The notes under the pieces are model-generated. The model searched no databases and was not told where the DNA came from. It was given only the letters and a program-made list of their open reading frames with translations. This document shows, in pieces, positions 6,190 through 12,239 of a stretch of DNA of 30,031 nt. Numbering within the stretch: position 1 is the first letter of the stretch; each line of letters opens with the position of its first letter. Origin of the DNA: a virus. Where the stretch lies: positions 1 through 30,031 of the IMG/VR virus record IMGVR_UViG_3300033233_000132; one strand, 5' to 3'. The position numbers and the translations under genes are program-made.

Positions 6190-6377
6190 CAGCCCACCGC
6201 CTTCCTCTCCGCCTCGGCCGCCAGGACGCGCGCGGCGTAGAGTCGCTGGCGCATCTCCAGCAGGCTCATCGGCTCGACCAGGCCGTAGGCGCGCATTAGC
6301 TGCTCCTCGCTCATCGCCGGGATGTCCCGCGGCGGACGGGCGGGCACGAGCGGCAGCCGCTGTCGTGCGTGCTTCAT
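6189..6377 (-). CDS. Small hypothetical protein
   Basis: 62 residues from MKHARQRLPLVPARPPRDIP, a basic, Pro-rich front followed by a helical part (MSEEQLMRAYGLVEP, then LLEMRQRLYAARVLAAEAER). The ATG at 6377 forms an ATGA overlap with the upstream stop, which sets the start; its stop overlaps the initiator-like gene by one base. Position directly before the initiator suggests a replication or regulatory accessory, but no family is recognised. Confidence 0.65.
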   Translation of the reverse strand: MKHARQRLPLVPARPPRDIPAMSEEQLMRAYGLVEPMSLLEMRQRLYAARVLAAEAERKAVG

Positions 6378-6976
6378 CGGGGCCGCTCCTTTGTCATGGC
6401 CGACGGGACTGTATGTTCGACAGTCCGTTCCTCGATCCTCGAACCACAGTCCAGGCATACCCACAGCCGCTCAATATCTTCAACGCCCGGCTGTTGCTTC
6501 CAGCGATGAGGCGCCACGCGACAGACGCTCGCGGTCATAGCTTGTTCGGGTCCGGCAAACGCGCCCACTAATGCGTCCGTTCCCGATAGATCGCCCCACC
6601 ACAGAAGGCATACCCTGTTCGCCGAGGCATCCGTCCAAGGATGAAACGGACCGACATCGTCATCCGGCCTGTCGTCATCCTGGTCCTTCGTGACCAGAGC
6701 GGCGCTCGCTGATGGCGGCAGCCGGTACTCGGGGATTTCCAGGCCGATCGTGAGCGCCATCGTGAGCGTGTCTCGGCGCCTCAGCGTCGTCGGGGCGGCA
6801 CCGATCTCGAGGCCGTTCATGCTGGCGCCAACGACGATGCAATCGGATTCCGCCCCCCACGGTCCGAGCTCGATCAAGATGAACCGCGTCCCCTCGAAGC
6901 GGATCCTCCGAGGCGCGACTGGAACCCGCCGGCCGTCGTCAAGGATGAGAGCCGTGTGCAGTCCTTCGACGCTCAT
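6374..6976 (-). CDS. Hypothetical protein with C-terminal zinc-ribbon-like motif
   Basis: 200 residues from ATG 6976 (MSVEGLHTALILDDGRRVPV), fixed by the ATGA overlap. The N-terminal 95 residues are beta-rich with regular hydrophobic alternation. An acidic linker (QDDDRPDDD) leads to a C-terminal part that ends in a CRVAPHRW...WVCLDCGS arrangement, likely one zinc site. Two domains of unknown function may be joined. Base composition from about 6410 to 6700 looks slightly less GC-rich than the neighbouring genes. Confidence 0.65.
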   Translation of the reverse strand: MSVEGLHTALILDDGRRVPVAPRRIRFEGTRFILIELGPWGAESDCIVVGASMNGLEIGAAPTTLRRRDTLTMALTIGLEIPEYRLPPSASAALVTKDQDDDRPDDDVGPFHPWTDASANRVCLLWWGDLSGTDALVGAFAGPEQAMTASVCRVAPHRWKQQPGVEDIERLWVCLDCGSRIEERTVEHTVPSAMTKERPR

Positions 6977-7284
6977 CCGGCCAGCCTCCACACGACCATC
7001 TGTCCCTCCATCCGGCGCAGCGTCCGGCGCAGCGCCCGGCACGTGATGAGCTGCGTCCGCGCCCGTGCCCGCAGGCGCTCGATGCAGGCCGCCAGCTCGT
7101 CGGGCGTCCCGAGCCACACCCCGGTCCCGTCCGAGCAGATCGGTTCACCGGCGAGGCGCAGGGCGAGGATCGCGGCCTCGACCTCGCGGCGGCTCAGGCG
7201 CCCAGCCGCGGACCAGCGCAGCTCCTCGATCGTGTGCCGTTCCCCGGCCCGCAGGCGCCCGAGCACGGCCTGCTCGGCGCTCAT
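6973..7284 (-). CDS. Small winged-helix-like protein
   Basis: 103 residues from MSAEQAVLGRLRAGERHTIE. Residues 1-60 read like a winged helix: a first helix, HTIEELRWSAAGRLSRREVE as the helix-turn-helix, then ILALRLAGEPICSDGTGVWL as the wing. The C-terminal part is a basic helix (ACIERLRARARTQLITCRAL). It may bind DNA as an early regulator or replication accessory. The start at 7284 makes the usual ATGA overlap. Confidence 0.65.
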   Translation of the reverse strand: MSAEQAVLGRLRAGERHTIEELRWSAAGRLSRREVEAAILALRLAGEPICSDGTGVWLGTPDELAACIERLRARARTQLITCRALRRTLRRMEGQMVVWRLAG

Positions 7285-7724
7285 CGGTCGTCCCCGGAGC
7301 CGAGGAGCGGCAGGCCGCCGTCCAAGACGAGCGCGCCAAGCGTTCGCCCATCCGTGAGCACGAGGTAGGGGAGCAGCTCGCGCTCGATAGTGGTGTCGCC
7401 GGCCTCGATGAACTCCAGCTTGGCCTTGAGCAGCAGGACGTTCGCCCGCCATCGCCGACGCCATTCAGCGTCGACCTTGGCCTGCTGGTCGGAGACAAGA
7501 TTCCAGCGGCGACCGTCGGCGACGTAGCGAGCGCGCACTTCCTCGAGAGTCGGCCGCGCGATGTCGAGCCGGAAGGCATGGCCCCCGAGCTCGAACTGGA
7601 GGATGTCGCCCGTCGGCTCGGTTGCCCAGGCCATGCGGACTACCCCGTGCTTCGCCAGGATCCCGCTGATCTCGCCACGGGAGGATTCAACCGAGACCTT
7701 CGTGCCCTCGGCGTAGCGGCTCAT
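7281..7724 (-). CDS. Conserved-looking phage hypothetical protein
   Basis: 147 residues from MSRYAEGTKVSVESSRGEIS. The N-terminal part is beta-rich; the middle holds a basic helix (EWRRRWRANVLLLKAKLEFI) of a kind I associate with early proteins in actinobacterial phages, though the function is not known to me. The C-terminal segment (LPYLVLTDGRTLGALVLDGG) is beta-like. ATGA overlaps on both sides. The long upstream open frame is ignored because it would run through the coiled-coil gene. Confidence 0.65.
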   Translation of the reverse strand: MSRYAEGTKVSVESSRGEISGILAKHGVVRMAWATEPTGDILQFELGGHAFRLDIARPTLEEVRARYVADGRRWNLVSDQQAKVDAEWRRRWRANVLLLKAKLEFIEAGDTTIERELLPYLVLTDGRTLGALVLDGGLPLLGSGDDR

Positions 7725-8146
7725 CGCTCGGCCTCCGGGTGCGTGAGGGCATGCAGCTCGCCGAGTTCGGCGTCCAGCTCCTCGATCGGGCCGGTGCCGA
7801 TGCTGTCGTGCCACTCCGACACGAGACGGGCAGCCGCCTCGATCTTGCGCAGCCGTTCGATCTCAGCCGCGGCGAGCGTGAGCTGGTCGAGGAGCTGGTC
7901 AGACTCATCGGCCAGGCGGGCGGCCTCGGCCTCGGCGGCTTCGAGCTGCCTGGTCAGGCTGACGATTTGGGCGTCGCGGTCACTGATTGCATCCGACTCC
8001 GACAAGGAGGCAGCCTCCTCGATCGCCCGAAGCCGGTGGATTTCGTCCTCGGCGCGGTTGAGGCGCTCGACAAGCCACACGATCTCATCCTCGAGCGTTG
8101 CGATCGCCCGGCGCTCACCGCGCTCGGAGTTGTGCTCGGCGCTCAT
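7721..8146 (-). CDS. Long coiled-coil protein
   Basis: 141 residues, almost entirely heptad-patterned: LEDEIVWLVERLNRAEDEIH, then LTRQLEAAEAEAARLADESD and LDQLTLAAAEIERLRKIEAA. It ends EAER. The coiled coil is closely related to the genes at 133-1288, including a 36-base segment that matches 1017-1052 at 34 positions. It might act as an oligomeric scaffold or as an antagonist of a host coiled-coil protein; this is speculation. ATGA junctions at both ends. Confidence 0.75.
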   Translation of the reverse strand: MSAEHNSERGERRAIATLEDEIVWLVERLNRAEDEIHRLRAIEEAASLSESDAISDRDAQIVSLTRQLEAAEAEAARLADESDQLLDQLTLAAAEIERLRKIEAAARLVSEWHDSIGTGPIEELDAELGELHALTHPEAER

Positions 8147-8532
8147 CGCTCGTGCCTCCGCAGCTCCGCCAGCCGCTGCGCGATCACCGCGTCGAGCTCC
8201 TCATCCACCGGCTCCCCGGCCTCCGGCCAGCCGGGGGCGATCCAGCGCCACGTCGGGACGTAGTGCCAGCGGGCAAGAACGTCGCCGCCAACGTGGACGC
8301 ACGCGTCGAACCCCAAAGCGGTCACGTCACCATGGGCGGCAGCGAGCAGGAGCGCCTCGCCCTGGGTCAGACGCTCGGGGCGCCGGACGATGTCGCCGTA
8401 GCGCAGGATGCAGGCCCGGCAGACAACCGTCCCGTCGTCGTCGACCAGGTGCTCGGTGCGGCCGCAGCGCGCGCAGCCGTCGGGCGGTCGGAAGTTCGGG
8501 GCTCCGGTCATCCAGCCGGACAGGATGCTCAT
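8143..8532 (-). CDS. Zinc-ribbon hypothetical protein
   Basis: 129 residues from MSILSGWMTGAPNFRPPDGC. A four-Cys zinc ribbon is visible near the front (CARCGRTEHLVDDDGTVVCR, then AC), followed by helical sequence rich in Trp (WHYVPTWRWIAPGW) and an acidic-basic C-terminal helix. The ATG at 8532 overlaps the upstream stop as ATGA; extending further upstream would cover two other genes. Proteins of this design often bind nucleic acid or protein partners; function here is unknown. Confidence 0.7.
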   Translation of the reverse strand: MSILSGWMTGAPNFRPPDGCARCGRTEHLVDDDGTVVCRACILRYGDIVRRPERLTQGEALLLAAAHGDVTALGFDACVHVGGDVLARWHYVPTWRWIAPGWPEAGEPVDEELDAVIAQRLAELRRHER

Positions 8533-8762
8533 GGCTGGCTCTCCGTCATTGCCACAAGTCGTTCGCCGTTCAGCCGCAGCTCTATCTCGCTTACGTGCTC
8601 GATGCTGGTCGACGAGAAGATGAGGACGCCCTCGGATGAGGACCGGAAACGTTCCCAGGCCTCGCGCAGACAGGCCTTGGCCTCGTCCGATAGTGGTGCC
8701 TCGGTCGTGAGGACGGCGCGGCCGTCCGGCAACACGATGAGTCGAAAGCTGAGCGTGCTCAT
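8529..8762 (-). CDS. Small hypothetical protein
   Basis: 77 residues from ATG 8762 (MSTLSFRLIVLPDGRAVLTT). Alternating beta strands and a central helix (EAKACLREAWERFRSS) suggest a compact alpha/beta fold. It is translationally coupled by ATGA to the RecT-like gene upstream and to the zinc-ribbon gene downstream. No family recognised; position suggests an accessory to recombination. Confidence 0.65.
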   Translation of the reverse strand: MSTLSFRLIVLPDGRAVLTTEAPLSDEAKACLREAWERFRSSSEGVLIFSSTSIEHVSEIELRLNGERLVAMTESQP

Positions 8763-9409
8763 GCCTCGAACCCCGGCAGCATCGAGAAGTCCTCCTCGGG
8801 CGGCACGGCGTTGGGGCTGTCCGTCGCCACGGTGACCGGCTCCGCCTCGGGCTCGTGCTGCTCGGCCTGATCCGGCACCACGGCTTCTCGCCGCGCTCTG
8901 GCCAGCTCAGCGAGCGTCTGCGCCTTCGGCGCCTGGTCGGGAACCTCGACCTCGTCGGACGCCCAGCGTTCGTCGACGGTCGGGGCCGCGACATCGAACG
9001 CCCGCCGTAGGGCCATCGACTCGCCGACCTTGATCGCCATCTCCTCGTCGTTCTTCGCCCCGACCGGATAGCGGCCCGGGTAGGTGATCGGGTGGCTCAT
9101 GTCCTTGCGGTAGACCGTCGCGGTCACCCGCCAGAACCGATCGACCTTGACCGGCGGGGTGACCTCGATCCCGTCGAACACTCCCGAGCGGTGTGCGATG
9201 TGGAGCAGCCCGTCGCGGGTGATGTACGGCTTGCCGTCGATCAGGACGATGTGCTTGAGCAAAGGGTCGAGGTCGTAGCGCGCCGCGATGTTCAGCGCGA
9301 TCTCGCGCTGCTCCGGGGCGAGACGGTCGAAGCCGATCGCCTTGAGGAGCGCGACCGCCCGCTTCTGGTCGGTCGTCTGTGTCGATGCCGGCAGCATCTC
9401 GGTTGTCAT
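8759..9409 (-). CDS. RecT/Bet-like single-strand annealing protein
   Basis: 216 residues. The signature region runs about 30-130: LAPEQREIALNIAARYDLDP, then KHIVLIDGKPYITRDGLLHI, then AIKVGESMALRRAFDV. This ordered pattern (early helix, GKPYITRDG strand-turn, late helix) matches RecT/Bet-type recombinases, which anneal complementary single strands. The C-terminal 50 residues are acidic and Pro-rich, probably a flexible tail. The gene follows a YqaJ-type exonuclease with a 4-base overlap, giving a lambda Red-like two-component recombination system. Confidence 0.85.
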   Translation of the reverse strand: MTTEMLPASTQTTDQKRAVALLKAIGFDRLAPEQREIALNIAARYDLDPLLKHIVLIDGKPYITRDGLLHIAHRSGVFDGIEVTPPVKVDRFWRVTATVYRKDMSHPITYPGRYPVGAKNDEEMAIKVGESMALRRAFDVAAPTVDERWASDEVEVPDQAPKAQTLAELARARREAVVPDQAEQHEPEAEPVTVATDSPNAVPPEEDFSMLPGFEA

Positions 9410-10350
9410 CGCTCATCCTCCTTGTCCATCGCGATGCGGAACGGGCGGAACCCCGGCCTGACCACCGCATGGCGCCCGACGAGCGCGGCGCGCTCCGTCT
9501 CGGGCATCGTCGTGAGCAGTTCCTCGGCGAGCGCCTTCCAGTCGGTCTCGATCCGGTCGCGCGTCCGCCGCCAGAACACCCGCCAGCCCTCGCCGCGAAG
9601 GACCGCGTAGTCCCCCATCCGCGCCTTGATCGCCGTCTCGATCGCCTCCTCGTCGGCCTCGAGCCGCTTCCGACTGGCGCGGACGTCGAGCAGGGCTCGG
9701 ACCGCCTCGGCGAGCTCGGGATCGGCATCGAGCTCCTCCCTGTTGTCGGCGGGGTAGCGGCGCTTGACCGACGCGGCCGACTGGGCGAACGGTCCGCCAG
9801 CGGCGAGCCGGCGCCGGAAGTCCGCGGCGATGGCGACCAGGTCCCCCTGGAGGCTCGGGTCGGCGCGGACGGTGAATGGGCGGATGTCGTCCTCGCCCAC
9901 GGTGAGCGTGGCGACGTCGGCCTCGTCCGCCTCGGCGACGAGGAGCTGCCACTGGACCTGCGCCTCGATGTCCTCCGGCAGGCCGCCGGCAAACCGCGAG
10001 CGGCTGCCGCTCCATTTCAGCTCGACGAGCTTCCCGCCGGCGGTGGCGTCCGGGCTCGCGGCCGCCCAGGTGATCCGGCGGGATTCCCACAGGCCGCGGA
10101 CTCGGCGCACCCGCAGCCCGGTCCGGGCGGCGTAGGCGTCCGCGATCAGGTCTTCGAGCGCCGAGCCGACCCGCATCCGGAGCGTCGAGTCCTGGCCGTC
10201 CTCGCCGAGCTTCTCGTCGGCGAGGTCCTGCTCGCAGCGCCACGGGCTGATCCCGAGCAGGACTGGGATGTCGGTCGCCGTCACGTGGGTCCGGCGCGCC
10301 TCCAGCCATTCGGGGCTGCCCTGGCGCACCGGCAGAACCCGCGGCTTCAT
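9406..10350 (-). CDS. YqaJ-like (lambda Exo-type) exonuclease
   Basis: 314 residues. The N-terminal signature RQGSPEWLEARRTHVTATDI (9-28) is typical of YqaJ/lambda exonuclease domains. Catalytic candidates are Glu66 in GSALEDLIA, Asp101 in SPDATAGG, and Glu110/Lys112 in VELKWS, followed by EAQVQWQLLVAE. The enzyme degrades one strand of duplex DNA so that the adjacent RecT-like protein can load. After about residue 200 the protein is helical, with a long charged helix (KRLEADEEAIETAIKARMGD). The start at 10350 is set by an ATGA overlap. Confidence 0.87.
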   Translation of the reverse strand: MKPRVLPVRQGSPEWLEARRTHVTATDIPVLLGISPWRCEQDLADEKLGEDGQDSTLRMRVGSALEDLIADAYAARTGLRVRRVRGLWESRRITWAAASPDATAGGKLVELKWSGSRSRFAGGLPEDIEAQVQWQLLVAEADEADVATLTVGEDDIRPFTVRADPSLQGDLVAIAADFRRRLAAGGPFAQSAASVKRRYPADNREELDADPELAEAVRALLDVRASRKRLEADEEAIETAIKARMGDYAVLRGEGWRVFWRRTRDRIETDWKALAEELLTTMPETERAALVGRHAVVRPGFRPFRIAMDKEDER

Positions 10351-10547
10351 CGGTCCCCCCACGCGGCTCGCCGCTCGCTCTCGCTCTCCATCCACGCCTT
10401 GGCCGCCGTGATCGGATCAGCCTGCTCGGCCTCCCACTCGCGCTCGACGCGCAGGGCGAACGCGAACAGGTGCTCGGCCCGCTCGTCGTCCTCGGAGAGC
10501 GCGCGGGCGGCGTGCTCGGTCGGGCAGGGTGTCTCGTGGACGCTCAT
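10347..10547 (-). CDS. Small acidic hypothetical protein
   Basis: 66 residues from MSVHETPCPTEHAARALSED, highly acidic and helical (DERAEHLFAFALRVEREWEA). The ATG at 10547 overlaps the stop of the upstream gene as ATGA, which sets the start. It lies directly upstream of the exonuclease. Small acidic proteins in this position may inhibit host nucleases, but there is no sequence evidence for that here. Confidence 0.65.
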   Translation of the reverse strand: MSVHETPCPTEHAARALSEDDERAEHLFAFALRVEREWEAEQADPITAAKAWMESESERRAAWGDR

Positions 10548-10768
10548 CTTGACGCCATCCGATCGGCGATCCTCACGATCGCCTCGGCCTGGACCTGCTG
10601 GAGGCACTCGATGATCGCCGCGGCGATCCGCGCCCGCTCCTCGGGCTCGCTCGGGAACCGGAGCTCGAGGTCCCCCAGGCCGAGACTCCAGGCGTCGCCG
10701 TAGCGGCCGCCGAAGACCATCGGCTCGACCCCGTCGAGGCTCGCGATCACGTTGATGGTCTGCTCCAT
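10544..10768 (-). CDS. Small hypothetical protein, first gene of the recombination block
   Basis: 74 residues from ATG 10768 (MEQTINVIASLDGVEPMVFG). Beta-like sequence is followed by a helix (ARIAAAIIECLQQVQAEAIV). The start has its own Shine-Dalgarno sequence (GAGG 5 bases upstream) and follows a 60-base gap, unlike most neighbours, so translation probably starts afresh here. No family recognised. Confidence 0.65.
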   Translation of the reverse strand: MEQTINVIASLDGVEPMVFGGRYGDAWSLGLGDLELRFPSEPEERARIAAAIIECLQQVQAEAIVRIADRMASR

Positions 10769-10784
10769 CTCATCCTCGCTTCCT

Positions 10785-10823
10785 GGCCGCCCGCCCCGGC
10801 CTCCACGTCGGCGCGGGGCGGCC
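10785..10823. other. GC-rich inverted repeat in the 60-base gap
   Basis: GGCCGCCC at 10785-10792 pairs with GGGCGGCC at 10816-10823. The stem lies between the zinc protein gene and the gene starting at 10768. It could be a weak terminator or an RNA processing site; no run of T follows in either direction. Confidence 0.5.
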
Positions 10824-10828
10824 GCTGC

Positions 10829-11038
10829 TTATCCGGCTCGTGCCGGCCTGAGGGGCGACCCGCGCCGCTGAGGTCGGGACGAGACGACGCCCTCCGTCGA
10901 GCTCCCCGGAATGGCCGCGGAGGTGGCCGGCCGGAGCGCGACGGAGGGCGTCGGGTAGTGGTGGAACGGCGGGCGGCTGATGTGGCCGACCCCGAACCGG
11001 GTCTCGCGCAGCTCGATGCCGCAGCGCCGACAGATCAT
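10829..11038 (-). CDS. Small C2H2-type zinc protein
   Basis: 69 residues. The N-terminal half has the layout C-x2-C-x12-H-x6-H (MICRRCGIELRETRFGVGHI, then RPPFHHYP), a pattern I associate with tiny zinc proteins of actinobacterial phages. The C-terminal half is low-complexity and is encoded by DNA that forms a large hairpin (10885-10953), so it may be constrained by RNA structure more than by protein function. ATGA overlap with the membrane protein gene upstream; stop TAA. Confidence 0.6.
   Translation of the reverse strand: MICRRCGIELRETRFGVGHISRPPFHHYPTPSVALRPATSAAIPGSSTEGVVSSRPQRRGSPLRPARAG
10885..10953. other. Large stem-loop (15 + 5 base pairs)
   Basis: Positions 10885-10899 pair perfectly with 10939-10953 (GACGCCCTCCGTCG against CGACGGAGGGCGTC, plus one outer C-G). 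After one mismatch, GCTCC at 10901-10905 pairs with GGAGC at 10933-10937. The loop is 27 bases. There is no U-rich tail. It lies inside the 3' half of the small zinc-protein gene, about 600 bases into the early transcript. Confidence 0.85.
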
Positions 11039-11181
11039 CGCCGCGCCCGCCAGCGGACGATCTCGGCGACGGACGCGGAGACGAGGTAGGCCAGGCAGGC
11101 GACGAAGGCGACGGCCATCGCGACCCGGAGCGCAGCCCAGAGGAGCGCGTCGACGACGGTCAGGATGTCGGCGGGGCTCAT
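11035..11181 (-). CDS. Small membrane protein
   Basis: 48 residues from MSPADILTVVDALLWAALRV. A continuous hydrophobic region (ALLWAALRVAMAVAFVACLA) spans the membrane once or as a hairpin and is followed by a basic end (VRWRARR), which predicts a cytoplasmic C-terminus. The ATG at 11181 is fixed by the ATGA overlap with the 38-residue gene upstream. It is third in the early operon. A role in early membrane modification or superinfection exclusion is possible but unproven. Confidence 0.65.
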   Translation of the reverse strand: MSPADILTVVDALLWAALRVAMAVAFVACLAYLVSASVAEIVRWRARR

Positions 11182-11294
11182 CGCCACCACTCCCGGACCG
11201 CCCAGCGGCGCATCACCCGCCGCGTGGCGAGCCGGCGGACGGCGAGCAGGTAGTCGGCGTACCACTGCCGATAATGAGCGGTATGTCTGCTCAT
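11178..11294 (-). CDS. 38-residue basic, Trp-rich protein in the ATGA chain
   Basis: A 38-codon frame beginning MSRHTAHYRQWYADYLLAVR and ending in a Trp/Arg-rich tail (AVREWWR). It begins at an ATGA overlap with the XRE regulator and ends at an ATGA overlap with the membrane protein gene, exactly filling the gap. It is strongly basic, with 11 Arg, and probably helical and nucleic-acid or membrane binding. Support rests on the exact overlaps; no family is recognised. Confidence 0.6.
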   Translation of the reverse strand: MSRHTAHYRQWYADYLLAVRRLATRRVMRRWAVREWWR

Positions 11295-11485
11295 TGGGTC
11301 GGCCCCGCATCTGTCTGCCGAAGGGCGGCCAGGATGCGCGCGGCCTCCTCGTCGGTGGGCGGCACCCCGCGCTCGATGATGCTTAGTCGGCCCTTGTTGA
11401 TCTTGGCTCGCCGTGCGACCTCGCTGAGCGACAGGCCGGCAGCGAGGCGCAACTGGCGGAGCGGCGTCAGTGGTGCGGTGTTCAT
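11291..11485 (-). CDS. XRE/Cro-type transcriptional regulator
   Basis: 64 residues, a stand-alone XRE helix-turn-helix: RQLRLAAGLSLSEVARRAKI, then NKGRLSIIERG at about 30-40 with the usual Ser-x-Ile-Glu-Arg-Gly ending. No C-terminal dimerisation or cleavage domain is present, so it resembles Cro more than CI. It is the first gene of the early operon. A promoter with a perfect TTGACA lies just upstream and would start RNA about at the ATG, with a palindrome over the -35 box, so autoregulation is likely. No good Shine-Dalgarno sequence precedes the ATG. Confidence 0.85.
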   Translation of the reverse strand: MNTAPLTPLRQLRLAAGLSLSEVARRAKINKGRLSIIERGVPPTDEEAARILAALRQTDAGPTQ

Positions 11486-11492
11486 GGACGAG

Positions 11493-11520
11493 ACGATAGC
11501 ACCCGGTTATACCTTGTCAA
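11493..11520 (-). promoter_or_regulatory. Early promoter of the XRE operon
   Basis: On the minus strand, TTGACA (11520-11515) is followed after 16 bases by TATCGT (11498-11493). Counting from the -10 box, transcription would begin at about 11486, one base before the ATG at 11485, giving a leaderless or near-leaderless message. An alternative -10 box, TATAAC (11511-11506), has no good partner at -35. Confidence 0.6.
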
Positions 11521-11522
11521 GG
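11512..11522. promoter_or_regulatory. Candidate operator palindrome
   Basis: CCTTG-T-CAAGG is a perfect 5-base inverted repeat around one base and overlaps the TTGACA box. A second, wider repeat (ATAGC 11496-11500, GCTAT 11523-11527) surrounds it. The XRE protein encoded next door is the obvious candidate ligand. Confidence 0.5.
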
Positions 11523-11572
11523 GCTATTCTCGGGGCGCCCGCCGGCCGGCGGATCGCGCTCGCCCTGATGGC

Positions 11573-12223
11573 CTAGGCCGGGATGATCAGGTTCCCGCCG
11601 ATCGAGAGGAAGACGTCGCCACTCGTCGCGTCGATCAGGACGGCCGGGGTCGCCGTGCCGCCTCCACCGGGGGCGCTCGTCGTGAACAGCCACGACGTCA
11701 GGGGTCCGGCGAACTGCGCCTCGATCGCGTCGGGGCTGAAATCGCGCCGCGCCGGAAGCTCGTCGTAGAGCGGCCACGGGAAGCCGGTCGCCGGGTCGAA
11801 CGACGGCAATGGCAGGATCGGATAGACCGCCTCGGTCGGATCGTCCGGCCGCCACCAGAGCGGCCAGATGCTTCGGTCCTGCCCGGGCTGCTCGGGCCAG
11901 AGGGCCGCCTGCGCGGCGACGCTCGCGGTCGTGATCGCCTGTGGCACGAAGCCGGTCGCGTCGTCCTCGGGCCGGTACCAGACCGGCTGGATGCTTCGGT
12001 CTTGCTGCGGACTCGCGTCCTGCCAGAGGCCGGCCTGCGCGGCGACGCTCGCGACGGTAAGGCCCGGGATCGGCGTCCATGCCTCGGTGTCGGGCTGGTA
12101 CCAGCGCGCGGCGAATGATTGTTCCTGGCCGGGCTGTTCCTGCCAGAGCCCGGCCTGTTGCGCGGTCGTGACCGCTGCGACAGCAGTCTTGTCGAGCAGC
12201 AGGAGCAGCAGCGGGCTTGGCAT
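11573..12223 (-). CDS. Protein with three 41-residue Trp-containing repeats
   Basis: 216 residues from ATG 12223 (a GTG one codon earlier is less well spaced from GAGG). After PLLLLLLDK come three repeats with an exact 41-residue period (Ser36, Ser77 and Ser118 align). Each has Q-A-(G/A)-L-W, then a Gln/Asp-rich stretch, then a W-(Y/W)-x-P core (SFAARWYQP, SIQPVWYRP, SIWPLWWRP). The C-terminal 60 residues are beta-rich and end in FLSIGGNLIIPA. The gene is last in the tail/fibre block. A similar motif (AAQLAGLWPDA) ends the fibre-like protein at 14026-14568. A virion or receptor-binding role is inferred from position. Confidence 0.75.
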   Translation of the reverse strand: MPSPLLLLLLDKTAVAAVTTAQQAGLWQEQPGQEQSFAARWYQPDTEAWTPIPGLTVASVAAQAGLWQDASPQQDRSIQPVWYRPEDDATGFVPQAITTASVAAQAALWPEQPGQDRSIWPLWWRPDDPTEAVYPILPLPSFDPATGFPWPLYDELPARRDFSPDAIEAQFAGPLTSWLFTTSAPGGGGTATPAVLIDATSGDVFLSIGGNLIIPA

Positions 12224-12239
12224 CACGCCACCTCAGCGG

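Noticed and set aside
11485-11513. Possible plus-strand promoter (TGGACG, 17 bases, TATACC)
   Set aside because: Both boxes are weak and no plausible plus-strand gene follows; the minus-strand TTGACA promoter explains the site better.
11539-11552. 14-base perfect palindrome in the gap before the XRE promoter
   Set aside because: All G and C with no loop; in DNA this GC-rich it may be chance. It is 17 bases from the -35 box, so a regulatory role is possible but unsupported.
11570-11579. GGCCTAGGCC palindrome over the stop codon of the repeat protein
   Set aside because: Ten bases without loop or T-run; too short to call a terminator.
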